Assembly: GCF_000155635.1 (NCBI RefSeq)
Contig: NZ_DS990556.1
Location: 62,001 to 126,000, forward strand
Origin: Cyanobium sp. PCC 7001
GTDB lineage: Bacteria; Cyanobacteriota; Cyanobacteriia; PCC-6307; Cyanobiaceae
Reading direction: 5' to 3'
DNA length: 64,000 nt
This document shows positions 25,507 through 32,784 of this stretch, piece after piece. Positions within the stretch are counted from its first letter, which is position 1; each line of letters opens with the position of its first letter. The translations under genes and the position numbers were made by a program. The notes beneath the pieces were generated by a model. The model searched no databases. It was not told where the DNA came from and was given only the letters and a program-made list of their open reading frames with translations.

Positions 25507-26517
25507 TCAGACCGAGCCGTAGGCCACCTGGCAGGCGGCATTGAGCAGTTCGGCCTCCGCAGCGGTGTTCGGCCGGCTGCCGTTGAGCGTGCCGTCGCTG
25601 CAGTCGGCTTCCATCGTGATCGTGGTGTCACCCGAGATGGCCTCGAACGACACCGACTCGGTGCCCACCGGCTCGACGGTGCCGTAGAGCAGCCCGTAGT
25701 CGCTGTTCGGCACCGTGATGTAGGTGGTGTGGTTGCTCACGGCATTGTCCACGGCCGAGTTGATCACGGCGGCTGTGGCCAGGCTGGAGACTCCCCAGGC
25801 GGCCGCGCTGGCGCCCCACCAGCCCCAACTTGGACTGGACCAGCCGCCGTACCAGCCGTAGTTCCACGGGCGTGCATAGCCCCAACCCGGGCGCGCCCAG
25901 CCGGGATAGCGATCCCAGCGGTCATCCCAGCGGTCCCAGCGCCGGTCGACCCGATCCCAGCGATCGTCGCGGCGATCGTCCCACCGATCCCAACGGTCAT
26001 CACGGCGATCGTCCCGCCAGTCGCGGCGGTCCTCGGCTCGGTCCCGCCGGTCCTCACGATTGCGGTCCCTGTTGCGGTCGCTGTTGCGATCCCGGTTGCG
26101 GTTCGAAGCCGTGCGGTTGCGGTCCTCGTTGCGATTCCGGTTGCGGTTGGACGCCGTTCGGTTGCGGTCGTTGCTTCCGCTCTTGCGCTTGCCAGAACCC
26201 TTCGCGGATTTGCGGTTCAGCGAAGGGTTGCCGCTCTTGCGGGCGTTCTTCTTGTAGCCACCTTTGGGTTTCTTGGAGCCGCGGCTGAGACCGGAACTGC
26301 TGTTCTTGAAGCCGCTCTTGCTCCTGCTCTTGCCGCTCTTCTTGCGGCCTCCGCCCTTCCTGCCGCCCTTCTTGCCGCCTTTGCGGGCCAGCAGTTCGGG
26401 CTGGCTGGTGGTGGCGGTGGGATCTCCGCTCACCTCCAGAGCGGCCAGGGCAGGCACCCCCGGCAAGGCCAGCACGCCTGCCAGCAGCAGGCCGAACAGG
26501 GATCGTGAGCGCCGCAT
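25507..26517 (-). CDS. Exported low-complexity Arg/Asp/Asn-rich protein
   Basis: 336 residues. The signal peptide ends VPALAA near residue 27. A Lys/Gly/Ser-rich basic tract (about 45-110: KKGGRKGGGRKKSGKSRSK) follows, then an Arg/Asn then Arg/Asp repeat (about 110-205: SNRNRNRNEDRNRT and RRDDRWDRWDDRRDDRWDR). Next is a Trp/Tyr/Gly stretch with one likely membrane helix (SAAAWGVSSLATAAVINSAV), and a small folded C-terminus with two Cys. The function is unknown; surface or polyanion binding is possible. Its ATG overlaps the upstream stop (TGATG), so it is probably translationally coupled to the 26517-27053 gene. Confidence 0.75.
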   Translation of the reverse strand: MRRSRSLFGLLLAGVLALPGVPALAALEVSGDPTATTSQPELLARKGGKKGGRKGGGRKKSGKSRSKSGFKNSSSGLSRGSKKPKGGYKKNARKSGNPSLNRKSAKGSGKRKSGSNDRNRTASNRNRNRNEDRNRTASNRNRDRNSDRNRDRNREDRRDRAEDRRDWRDDRRDDRWDRWDDRRDDRWDRVDRRWDRWDDRWDRYPGWARPGWGYARPWNYGWYGGWSSPSWGWWGASAAAWGVSSLATAAVINSAVDNAVSNHTTYITVPNSDYGLLYGTVEPVGTESVSFEAISGDTTITMEADCSDGTLNGSRPNTAAEAELLNAACQVAYGSV

Positions 26518-27053
26518 CACTTCACCTCCTCACAGCCTTCGTCCCAGCAGGTGATCACCACCCGCCCGTCAGCGCCGAACTTCACCCCCACCAGATCGCG
26601 CCCGGCAGAGGCGTCGGGGTTGTCCTCCCGCACGCTGTTGAGGTAGTTGGGGTTCACGACGCAGAGCTCCCCGCCGTTGAAGCAGATCGTGTTGGTGGAG
26701 AAGCGGGCGTGGGCCTGGCCCAGCTGCACCCAGCTGCTGCTTCCCGGCGCCATGGCGCTCATGGTGAGCGGGGCATCGTCGCTGACCCGGATCGAGAAGT
26801 CCGAGCCGCCAAGGCTGTGCAGGTAGGTGGTGACGCCCTCCTCCTCGTCGTCCATCGCCTTCACCACGCAGGGCTGGGGCTGCCCGCCCTTGACCGTGCA
26901 GGTGGTTTCGAGGGTGTAGAGCTCGGTGGTCTCGGCCTTGACCGGATCGGCAGGCAGGGCTGCGGCCAGGACTGTGGCGGAAGCCGCCAGCAGCAACAGC
27001 CTGCCAAGGGAGTCCTTGGTACTGGGTCGACAGATCGGGGTGTGGCTCGCCAT
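26517..27053 (-). CDS. Exported hypothetical protein with conserved cysteines
   Basis: 178 residues from the ATG at 27053. The signal peptide (about 15-41) ends DPVKAE. The mature part has TTCTVKGGQPQPCVVK, FSIRVSDDAPLTM, NTICFNGGELCVVNPNYL and CWDEGCEEVK, giving six Cys that could form three disulfides. No family is recognised. It is the first gene of a coupled pair with the Arg/Asp-rich protein, which also has a two-Cys C-terminal region beginning with a similar VSFEAISGDTTITMEADCSD-like stretch. The two may share a fold (inference). Confidence 0.75.
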   Translation of the reverse strand: MASHTPICRPSTKDSLGRLLLLAASATVLAAALPADPVKAETTELYTLETTCTVKGGQPQPCVVKAMDDEEEGVTTYLHSLGGSDFSIRVSDDAPLTMSAMAPGSSSWVQLGQAHARFSTNTICFNGGELCVVNPNYLNSVREDNPDASAGRDLVGVKFGADGRVVITCWDEGCEEVK

Positions 27054-27194
27054 GAAGGGTCTGTCCCCAACGGATTGTGGGATTTCCACTCATCCTGAGC
27101 AGGGGCGTGGCCGATGTCAGTCTGCTGTTGCGGAGTGCTGCACGACCCCGGCGGTGGCCAGGCCCGCAGCGGCCAGACTCGCAGCAGTCACTCG

Positions 27195-27255
27195 CTATTG
27201 AGAATCGCTTGCAAAAGTCGCAGTGATTGTTTAGCTTGCGAGTCATTCGCAATAG
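27195..27255. promoter_or_regulatory. Two Fur-like operators upstream of the Crp/Fnr regulator
   Basis: TTGAGAATCGCTTGCAA (27198-27214) and TTGCGAGTCATTCGCAA (27236-27252) match at 12 of 17 positions and start 38 bases apart. Both resemble the Fur 7-1-7 pattern TGAnAAT-n-ATTnTCA: the first has a perfect left heptamer (TGAGAAT), the second a near-perfect right heptamer (ATTCGCA). The outer arms 27195-27214 and 27236-27255 are also inverted repeats of each other (16 of 20). The second site ends 18 bases before the regulator start. It is the most AT-rich stretch for several kilobases. Confidence 0.65.
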
Positions 27256-27270
27256 GCCCCGTTCCTGGCC

Positions 27271-27867
27271 ATGTCCTTCCGCCTGCTTCCGGATGCCGCC
27301 CTGAGCGCCGTGCGCCTTCCCGCCGGCCATTCGGTGCTGCTGGATCCGTCCCGCCGCGGTGATGGTGGCTGCATCGAAGTGCTCGACGGCGTCGCCCGCG
27401 TGTACTGCCCCTGCGAGGAAACCGAGGGGATGACCCTGGCCTTTCTTCAGCCCGGGGATCAGCTGCAGACCAGCCGCCTCTGCAGCGATGGCGTCTGCGT
27501 CGAGGCGCTCACGCCGCTCTGCTTCAGCACCTCCGCCGAGGTGGAAGCGGCGCCGGGCCTCGACCCGGTGAACGAGTGGACCCTGCAGCTGCTGCGGATC
27601 CGCCATCTCGGCAGCGCCGAGCAGCGCCTCCATGCCCTGCTCGCCCTGCTGGTGCGGCGCATGGGGCGCCGCTGCGGCTCCTGGTGCGACCTGCCGTTCC
27701 GCCTCACCCACGAGCGCATCGGCGAACTGATCGGCACCACCCGCGTCACCACCACCCGGCTGATGTCGCGGATCCGCCAGGCCCAGCTGATCGAGGTGCC
27801 CGCCGGCGAGCCGGGCCTGCGCCTGGCGCCGGCCCTGGTGGAGTCGGCCCCGCTGGCCAGCGCCTGA
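27271..27867 (+). CDS. Crp/Fnr-family transcription regulator, probably iron-linked
   Basis: 198 residues. The N-terminal cyclic-nucleotide-type beta roll has LPAGHSVLLDP and EGMTLAFLQPGDQLQTSRLC. The C-terminal winged helix contains LPFRLTHERIGELIGTTRVTTTRLMSRIRQAQLI, a clear Crp helix-turn-helix. Five Cys occur (CPCEE, RLCSDGVCVEA, CGSWCDL), so redox or metal sensing is possible. Two Fur-like operators lie immediately upstream, and the FutA/FutB genes sit just beyond on the other strand. Crp-like genes next to futA/idiA are known in marine Synechococcus. Confidence 0.85.
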   Translation: MSFRLLPDAALSAVRLPAGHSVLLDPSRRGDGGCIEVLDGVARVYCPCEETEGMTLAFLQPGDQLQTSRLCSDGVCVEALTPLCFSTSAEVEAAPGLDPVNEWTLQLLRIRHLGSAEQRLHALLALLVRRMGRRCGSWCDLPFRLTHERIGELIGTTRVTTTRLMSRIRQAQLIEVPAGEPGLRLAPALVESAPLASA

Positions 27868-27958
27868 GCCCGCCCTGCCGGACGCTCGCTTCGCTCCCAT
27901 CCGGCTCTCCCCTCCACTTGTTCCCTTTTCCCTTTCCTTTCTCTCCCTTCGCCGCACC

Positions 27959-28099
27959 ATGGCCCAGCCGATCGGTCCCGCCAACGACCAACCCGATGCC
28001 GCCGCCCGCCGTGGCCTCTCCCAGTCCAAGAAGAAGGGCTGCAAGAAAACCAAGTGCTCCAACTGGAAAGGCGGCAAGTGCCGCTGCGGCCGCGACTGA
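27959..28099 (+). CDS. Cys/Lys-rich microprotein, 46 residues
   Basis: Starting at the ATG at 27959, the product begins MAQPIGPANDQPDAAARRG and ends with a basic core containing KKKGCKKTKCSNWKGGKCRCGRD. The four Cys are spaced C-x4-C and C-x-C, with nine Lys, suggesting a metal or nucleic-acid binding knuckle. The preceding 90 bases are a pyrimidine-rich leader (CCCTTTTCCCTTTCC). It lies between the Crp/Fnr-type regulator and futB and is convergent with futB, 3 bases between stops. Similar small genes seem to occur in related cyanobacteria, from memory. Confidence 0.7.
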   Translation: MAQPIGPANDQPDAAARRGLSQSKKKGCKKTKCSNWKGGKCRCGRD

Positions 28100-28102
28100 G
28101 CC

Positions 28103-29650
28103 TCAGCTGCTCGTCTCGTCCAGGCTCGGCACCAGGGCCAGGGAGGCGACCAGCCCCAGAGCGAGAATCAGCAGGGCCGGAATCAGCGCCGCCCCGACGC
28201 GTTCATCGCCGGCGTACTGGTAGACCCGCACCGCCAGGGTGTCGAAATCGAAGGGGCGCAGGGCAAAGGTGAGGGGAAGCTCCTTCACCGTGTCCACGAA
28301 CACCAGCAGGGCCCCCACCAGCAGCGGGCCCCGCAGCAGGGGGAGGTGCACCCGGCCCAGCACCTGGATCCAGCTGCAGCCCAGTCCGGTGGCGGCCTCA
28401 TCCACGCTCGGCGGGATGCGTTCCAGCCCGGCATCGAGGCCCCCCTTGCCCACGGCCAGGAACCGGTCGCTGTAGCCCCAGAGCAGCAGCAGCAGAGGGC
28501 TCAGGCCCAAGGGCCCCCCCAGCAGCATCAAGGCCAGGGCGAGCACGGTGCCCGGCACCGCGTAGCCCATGCCGGCCACGAACGTGAGCTGCTGGATCAG
28601 GGGCTGAGGAATCCAGCGCCGCGCGATGGCCAGCACCAGGCCCACGGCCATGGTCATCCCCGCCGCCACCAGCGCCAGCAGCAGCGTGCGCCCGCTGAGG
28701 CCCGCCAGTTCGGCCACCGATTCCCCCTGCAGCTGATCCCAGCTCATGGCGGTCCAGAGCAGGGGCAGCCCCAGGGTGGCCAGGGGGGGGAGGGCCGTGA
28801 GCAGCTGGGCCACCAGCGCCCGCCAGCCGTGCAGCGTCCAGGGGGCGAGCCGATCGCCCCGGCTGCCGAGCAGCCAGCGCCGGCTGCGGCGGCGCAGCAG
28901 CCGCTCGGCCCCCACCAGCAGGCTCACGATCACCAGGGCCACCAGGGCCAGGGCCACGGCACCCTGGGGATCCCCCTGGTTCTGCCAGCGCTGCAGGATG
29001 CCGCTGGAGAGGGTGGGGACCCCCAGCAGTTCCACCGCCCCCAGCTCGTTCACCACTTCCATGCCGCTGAGGGCGATGCCGGCGCCGATGGCAGGCAGGG
29101 CCATCGGCAGGGCCACGCGGCGGAAGCTGCCCCAGGGGCCGATGCCCAGGGAGCGGCAGGCCTCCAGCTGGCGCTTGCCGCTCACGGCGAAGCTCTCGGT
29201 GCTGAGCAGGAACACATAGCTGTAGGTGGCCAGGGTGAGCACGGCCACGGCCCAGCCCAGCCCATGCACCCGCCAGCTCAGGCGGCTGCCCAGGTCGATG
29301 GCGGTGGCGGCCAGCAGATAGGTGGGCGTGGCCAGGGGCAGCAGCTGGGCGATGCGCAGCCAGCGGCGCCCCGGGAACTGGCAGTTGGCCGTGAGCCAGC
29401 CCGTGGCGGTGCCGAGCGCGGCGCCGAGCACCCCCACGCTCGCCACCAGCAACAGGGTGTTGCGGATCTGGGCGGCGCCCTCGTGGCCGAGGGTGAGCCG
29501 ATCGAGCCCCCCATCCACGGCTGCGAAGGCCACGAGGGCCAGCACCGGCAGCAGCGCCAGCCCACTGAGCACCAGCACCCCAGCGCTCAGCAGGGAGCGC
29601 TGGGGCAGGGTCTGGCCCGAGGGGCCCCAGGCGGCAGGCTCGGCGATCAC
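28103..29650 (-). CDS. futB: Iron(III) ABC transporter permease
   Basis: 515 residues with about twelve membrane helices, the double-length FbpB/FutB type. Two EAA-type loops are visible: ACRSLGIGPWGSFRRVALPMALPAIGAG in the first half and EAATGLGCSWIQVLGRVHLPLLRGPLLVG in the second. It forms the inner-membrane channel for iron delivered by FutA. Its ATG overlaps the futA stop by 4 bases, so the two are co-translated. The FutC ATPase is not adjacent in the window. Confidence 0.92.
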   Translation of the reverse strand: MIAEPAAWGPSGQTLPQRSLLSAGVLVLSGLALLPVLALVAFAAVDGGLDRLTLGHEGAAQIRNTLLLVASVGVLGAALGTATGWLTANCQFPGRRWLRIAQLLPLATPTYLLAATAIDLGSRLSWRVHGLGWAVAVLTLATYSYVFLLSTESFAVSGKRQLEACRSLGIGPWGSFRRVALPMALPAIGAGIALSGMEVVNELGAVELLGVPTLSSGILQRWQNQGDPQGAVALALVALVIVSLLVGAERLLRRRSRRWLLGSRGDRLAPWTLHGWRALVAQLLTALPPLATLGLPLLWTAMSWDQLQGESVAELAGLSGRTLLLALVAAGMTMAVGLVLAIARRWIPQPLIQQLTFVAGMGYAVPGTVLALALMLLGGPLGLSPLLLLLWGYSDRFLAVGKGGLDAGLERIPPSVDEAATGLGCSWIQVLGRVHLPLLRGPLLVGALLVFVDTVKELPLTFALRPFDFDTLAVRVYQYAGDERVGAALIPALLILALGLVASLALVPSLDETSS

Positions 29651-30723
29651 TGCCAGCCGTTGGCTTGCATCAGTTCCACCGCCTCCTTGTTCTTGGCTCC
29701 CATCTGCTCGGCGGACACGTCATCGGCGCGGAAGGTGCCGAAATCCTTCAGCAGGGCATTGTCGCCGTAGCCGGTGAGGGGGTACTCGTTGTTGGCCTCG
29801 GCATACCCCTTGCCGCCGGTGGGAGAGGCGAGAAACTCCAGCAGCCGCAGGGCGCCAGCGGGGTTGCTGGCGTAGCGGGTCACGCCGGCGCCGCTGATGT
29901 TCACGTGGGCCGGATCGGGGAACACCACCTTGAGCCCGCTGGCCAGGGTCTTGTCCTCAGCGCCGTTGTCGCCGGAGAGCATGCGGGCCACGTAGTAGGT
30001 GTTCACCACGCCGACGCCGCAATCCCCCTTGGCCACCGCCCGGGCCAGGGGCGTGTCGGAGGTGAAGAAGGGCTGGCTGGTGTTGGCCACCATGCCCTTC
30101 ACCCAGTCGCGGGTGGCGGCGTTGCCGCGCTGGATCAGCTGGTCAGCCACCAGCGACTGGTTGTAGACGCTCTTGCTGTTGCGCAGGCAGAGCTTGCCCT
30201 TGAGAGCCGGGTTGGCCAGATCGGCGTAGGTGCGGATCGTGCTCGGATCCACCTGGTCGGGGTTGACGATGGCGGCCCGCACCCGGCGGGTGAGGCCGAA
30301 CCAGCGGCCCTGGGAGTCCCGCAGGTTGGCGGGCACATCCTTGTCGAGCTCGGCGGAGTCGGACGGCTGGAACAGGTTCATCCGGGTGGCCTTGTCGAGA
30401 CGGGCCGCGTCCACCAGCACCAGCAGATCCGCCGGGGTGTTCTGGCCTTCGGTGCGCAGCCGCTCGATCAGGGCATCATCCTTGGCCTCCAGCAGGTTCA
30501 CCTTGATGCCGGTGCGGCGGGTGAACTCCCTGTAGAGCTCCTTGTCGGTGTTGTAGTGACGGCCGGAGTAGACACCCACCTCGGTGCCCGCCAGATCACG
30601 GTTGCCGCCGTCGCCCTCCGTGGCCCTCGGCTGCTGGCCGCCGCAGCCGACGGCTGCGAACGCGGTGAGCAGCAGCGCCAGGCAGGAGCGCGCTGGCAGG
30701 CGAAGGCGTTGAAGGCTCATCAT
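29647..30723 (-). CDS. futA: Iron(III) ABC transporter substrate-binding lipoprotein
   Basis: 358 residues. A lipobox AVGC puts the mature N-terminal Cys at about residue 27. The FutA/IdiA signature VYSGRHYNTDKELYREFTRRTGIKVNLLEAKDDALIERLR follows, along with VFPDPAHVNISGAGVTRYASNP near the C-terminal lobe. The Tyr cluster that coordinates iron in this family is expected here. Two ATG codons at 30723 and 30720 are equivalent starts. It is the first gene of the futA-futB operon. No strong Fur box was seen in the 140 bases upstream. Confidence 0.93.
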   Translation of the reverse strand: MMSLQRLRLPARSCLALLLTAFAAVGCGGQQPRATEGDGGNRDLAGTEVGVYSGRHYNTDKELYREFTRRTGIKVNLLEAKDDALIERLRTEGQNTPADLLVLVDAARLDKATRMNLFQPSDSAELDKDVPANLRDSQGRWFGLTRRVRAAIVNPDQVDPSTIRTYADLANPALKGKLCLRNSKSVYNQSLVADQLIQRGNAATRDWVKGMVANTSQPFFTSDTPLARAVAKGDCGVGVVNTYYVARMLSGDNGAEDKTLASGLKVVFPDPAHVNISGAGVTRYASNPAGALRLLEFLASPTGGKGYAEANNEYPLTGYGDNALLKDFGTFRADDVSAEQMGAKNKEAVELMQANGWQ

Positions 30724-30863
30724 CCAGGAGGCGAAGCATCACGTGCACGCCCCAGAACCTAAAGATGGCCTCGGAACCATCTCCGACCAAAGGAGTCAGA
30801 GCGGTGTAGCAAATGTCACCACGTCAGGGTGATGCTGCCCCGGATCCCTTTGCTCAGCCCTGC

Positions 30864-31007
30864 TCAGTCGTAACGACGCACCCGCACGGGAATGAGCACG
30901 GGTTGCATCATGCCGCCGCCGCCGTTGTCGTCATCGGAATCGGTGGTGAGCCAGAAGGCCAGTCCGAGCATCCCGAGAACACCGATACACAACAGCGCTT
31001 CAGCCAT
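30864..31007 (-). CDS. Membrane microprotein, 47 residues
   Basis: The frame begins MAEALLCIGVLGMLGLAFWL, a single hydrophobic helix, then turns acidic and Gly-rich (TTDSDDDNGGGGMM) and ends with a basic tail VLIPVRVRRYD. Helix, acidic hinge and basic tail are typical of small membrane subunits or regulators. It sits alone between futA and the SLH porin on the same strand, in a region linked to iron. No family is recognised. Confidence 0.65.
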   Translation of the reverse strand: MAEALLCIGVLGMLGLAFWLTTDSDDDNGGGGMMQPVLIPVRVRRYD

Positions 31008-31089
31008 GAAGTTCCCGGCAATGCTCGGATGCTAGCCAGAACGTCCGGGTGTGGTGTTGTGACGGCCACCGTTGCAGCAGAACAGGCCT

Positions 31090-31109
31090 CGGAAGCCTTC
31101 TGGCCTCCG
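31090..31109 (-). terminator. Possible terminator hairpin after the porin gene
   Basis: On the minus strand CGGAGGCC and GGCTTCCG pair with one G-T wobble around an AGAA tetraloop, 13 bases beyond the porin stop. It is GC-rich but followed by AGGCCTGTTC rather than a T-run, so intrinsic termination is only probable. Confidence 0.45.
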
Positions 31110-31121
31110 ACGCCTTGCTCC

Positions 31122-32585
31122 TCAGAAGGAGAAGGTGGTTTTCAGCATGCCGCCGAAGCTGTCATCCGCCCCGGTGTTCTCGATGTAGAAGAAGGCGGGT
31201 GTCACGGCGATGTTGTCGGTGACCTGCCAGTTGTACCAGAGCTCGTAGGCCAGGTTGTCGTCACCGTCCGCGCCGTCGACCCAGAGGCTGTTGCTGCAGG
31301 TTCCCACCGTGCCGCACTTGCCCCCGTCCACCACTCCGACACTGCCGAGGGCCATGCCGAGGCTGTTGCCCTTGATGAACACGTCATCCCAGGTGAGGCC
31401 CACCATCCAGCTCCAGGCCTCGTCGCTGGAGCGACGGTCGATGTCCGACCAGCCGAGCCCGGCGCTGATGGAGGGTGCCCAGCCGGCTTCCATCGGCTGC
31501 CAGTAGCCGCTGACGGCCACGTTGTTGCTGGAGCTGGTGGGGAAGACCTCGAACGGATCCGAGTCTGAGTAGGTGTAGGCGATGGCACCGCCCCAGTTCT
31601 CCCCGATGTAGCCGCCCTGTGCGGTCACGATGAAGTCGCGCCCGGCGCCGACGCTGGAGTCGGAGGCGGCACCGATGTCAGAGACGTAGGCCAGGGTGAA
31701 GGCCCAGCCTTCCCTCTGCCACTGCAGGCCGGCCCCAGCACCCTGGGTCTTGTTGTAGGTGGCCTGGGCGCCGGCGTAGTTGAAGATGTCGAGGCCCATG
31801 TCCACCGGATAGGCGGTGGGCCAGAGCACGATGTCGTCCTGGGCGACGTTGGCACCCACGGTGGCGATGACGTTCTCGCCAATGGGGAACTGATAGAAGA
31901 GGCGATCGATGAAGACGGAGTCGGCGGCGTCTTCCTCACCGAAGCTGATGCCCAGGGCGGAGTTGCCATTGCCGAACACCGAGCTGCCGAAGTTGCCGGC
32001 TCGTAGGGTGGTGCGCAGCAGGTCCTTGCCGCTGAAGCTGGTGTCGAAGCTCAGCTGCACGTCGTAGTTGGCGGTGACGTTGTCGCCGAAACCGGTGTTG
32101 CCGACGCCGCCGAGCACCATCGTGGCCTGGCCGCTGAGCTTGGTGGTGGTGGAGAACTGGCTGGCCTCCAGTTCACCCACCTTGGCCTCGAGGCCGTCGA
32201 CGCGGCCCTTGAGGATGGCGAGCTCCTTCTCGAACTCGGCCATCAGGCGCTTGAGCTCATCGGTCACCTCGGTGACGCGATCGAGGCAGGCGTTGAGCAG
32301 GGCGGCCGCCTCGAAACGTGTCATGGCCCGCTGGCCCTTGTAGGTGCCGTCGGGATAGCCGGCGACGCAGCCGTAGCGCTCGATCAGGTTCGAGAGGGCC
32401 TGGTAGGCCCAGTCGGTGGGCTGAACGTCGGAAAACTGGGAGATGCTGGTGACCTGCTCCTGGGAGGCGTACTGGTTGACGCCGTCCATGTTGAGCTCGG
32501 TCCTGATCTCAGAAGCCGTGGCGGCCACGGGGGCCAGCAGGCCCAGAGCTGCGGGGGCCAGGAGCAGGCGGTGGAATCGGTTCAT
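31122..32585 (-). CDS. SomA-like SLH-domain outer-membrane porin
   Basis: 487 residues. The signal peptide ends AATASE. An SLH domain (about 48-105: FSDVQPTDWAYQALSNLIERYGCVAGYPDGTYKGQRAMTRFEAAALLNACL) anchors it to the wall, then a coiled coil (about 107-148), then an OprB-type barrel ending TTFSF. These porins are the major outer-membrane channels of cyanobacteria, and some mediate iron or inorganic ion uptake. A strong Fur box lies 43 bases upstream of the start, which argues for an iron-regulated porin. It shares its strand and neighbourhood with futA/futB. Confidence 0.92.
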   Translation of the reverse strand: MNRFHRLLLAPAALGLLAPVAATASEIRTELNMDGVNQYASQEQVTSISQFSDVQPTDWAYQALSNLIERYGCVAGYPDGTYKGQRAMTRFEAAALLNACLDRVTEVTDELKRLMAEFEKELAILKGRVDGLEAKVGELEASQFSTTTKLSGQATMVLGGVGNTGFGDNVTANYDVQLSFDTSFSGKDLLRTTLRAGNFGSSVFGNGNSALGISFGEEDAADSVFIDRLFYQFPIGENVIATVGANVAQDDIVLWPTAYPVDMGLDIFNYAGAQATYNKTQGAGAGLQWQREGWAFTLAYVSDIGAASDSSVGAGRDFIVTAQGGYIGENWGGAIAYTYSDSDPFEVFPTSSSNNVAVSGYWQPMEAGWAPSISAGLGWSDIDRRSSDEAWSWMVGLTWDDVFIKGNSLGMALGSVGVVDGGKCGTVGTCSNSLWVDGADGDDNLAYELWYNWQVTDNIAVTPAFFYIENTGADDSFGGMLKTTFSF

Positions 32586-32627
32586 GGGAAGGGACCACCC
32601 GGGAAGCGCCCAGGGCGAATCACAGAA

Positions 32628-32642
32628 TGATAATGGTTCTCA
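32628..32642. promoter_or_regulatory. Fur box upstream of the porin gene
   Basis: TGATAATGGTTCTCA matches the Fur 7-1-7 consensus TGAnAAT-n-ATTnTCA at 13 of 14 defined arm positions except one (left heptamer perfect, right GTTCTCA). It lies 43 bases before the porin ATG, where a repressor would block transcription, in an AT-rich patch of an otherwise GC-rich region. Confidence 0.75.
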
Positions 32643-32652
32643 GTTGATGCGT

Positions 32653-32671
32653 CACCGGATCGGGTCCGGTG
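32653..32671. terminator. Perfect 7-bp hairpin between cobW and the porin promoter
   Basis: CACCGGA (32653-32659) and TCCGGTG (32665-32671) flank a 5-base loop. It is downstream of cobW on the minus strand and just upstream of the Fur box, so it may insulate the porin promoter from readthrough. No T-run follows. Confidence 0.4.
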
Positions 32672-32784
32672 GCTCCTCCGGCCCAGCCACGGGGCACTCC
32701 AAGCTGGGGCCACTGCGCAGGCGGCGCCTGGGCCATGAGGCTGAAGCCGCCGTGACCAACGGGGATCGCCGCAGCGGTGAACCC

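Noticed and set aside
25880-26150. Repeats that could be mistaken for a CRISPR array
   Set aside because: They are short, in frame and encode the Arg/Asp repeats; no regular spacers.
26569-28077. Long minus-strand frame covering the Crp/Fnr gene
   Set aside because: The Crp/Fnr helix-turn-helix on the other strand is unambiguous; the frame is a GC artefact.
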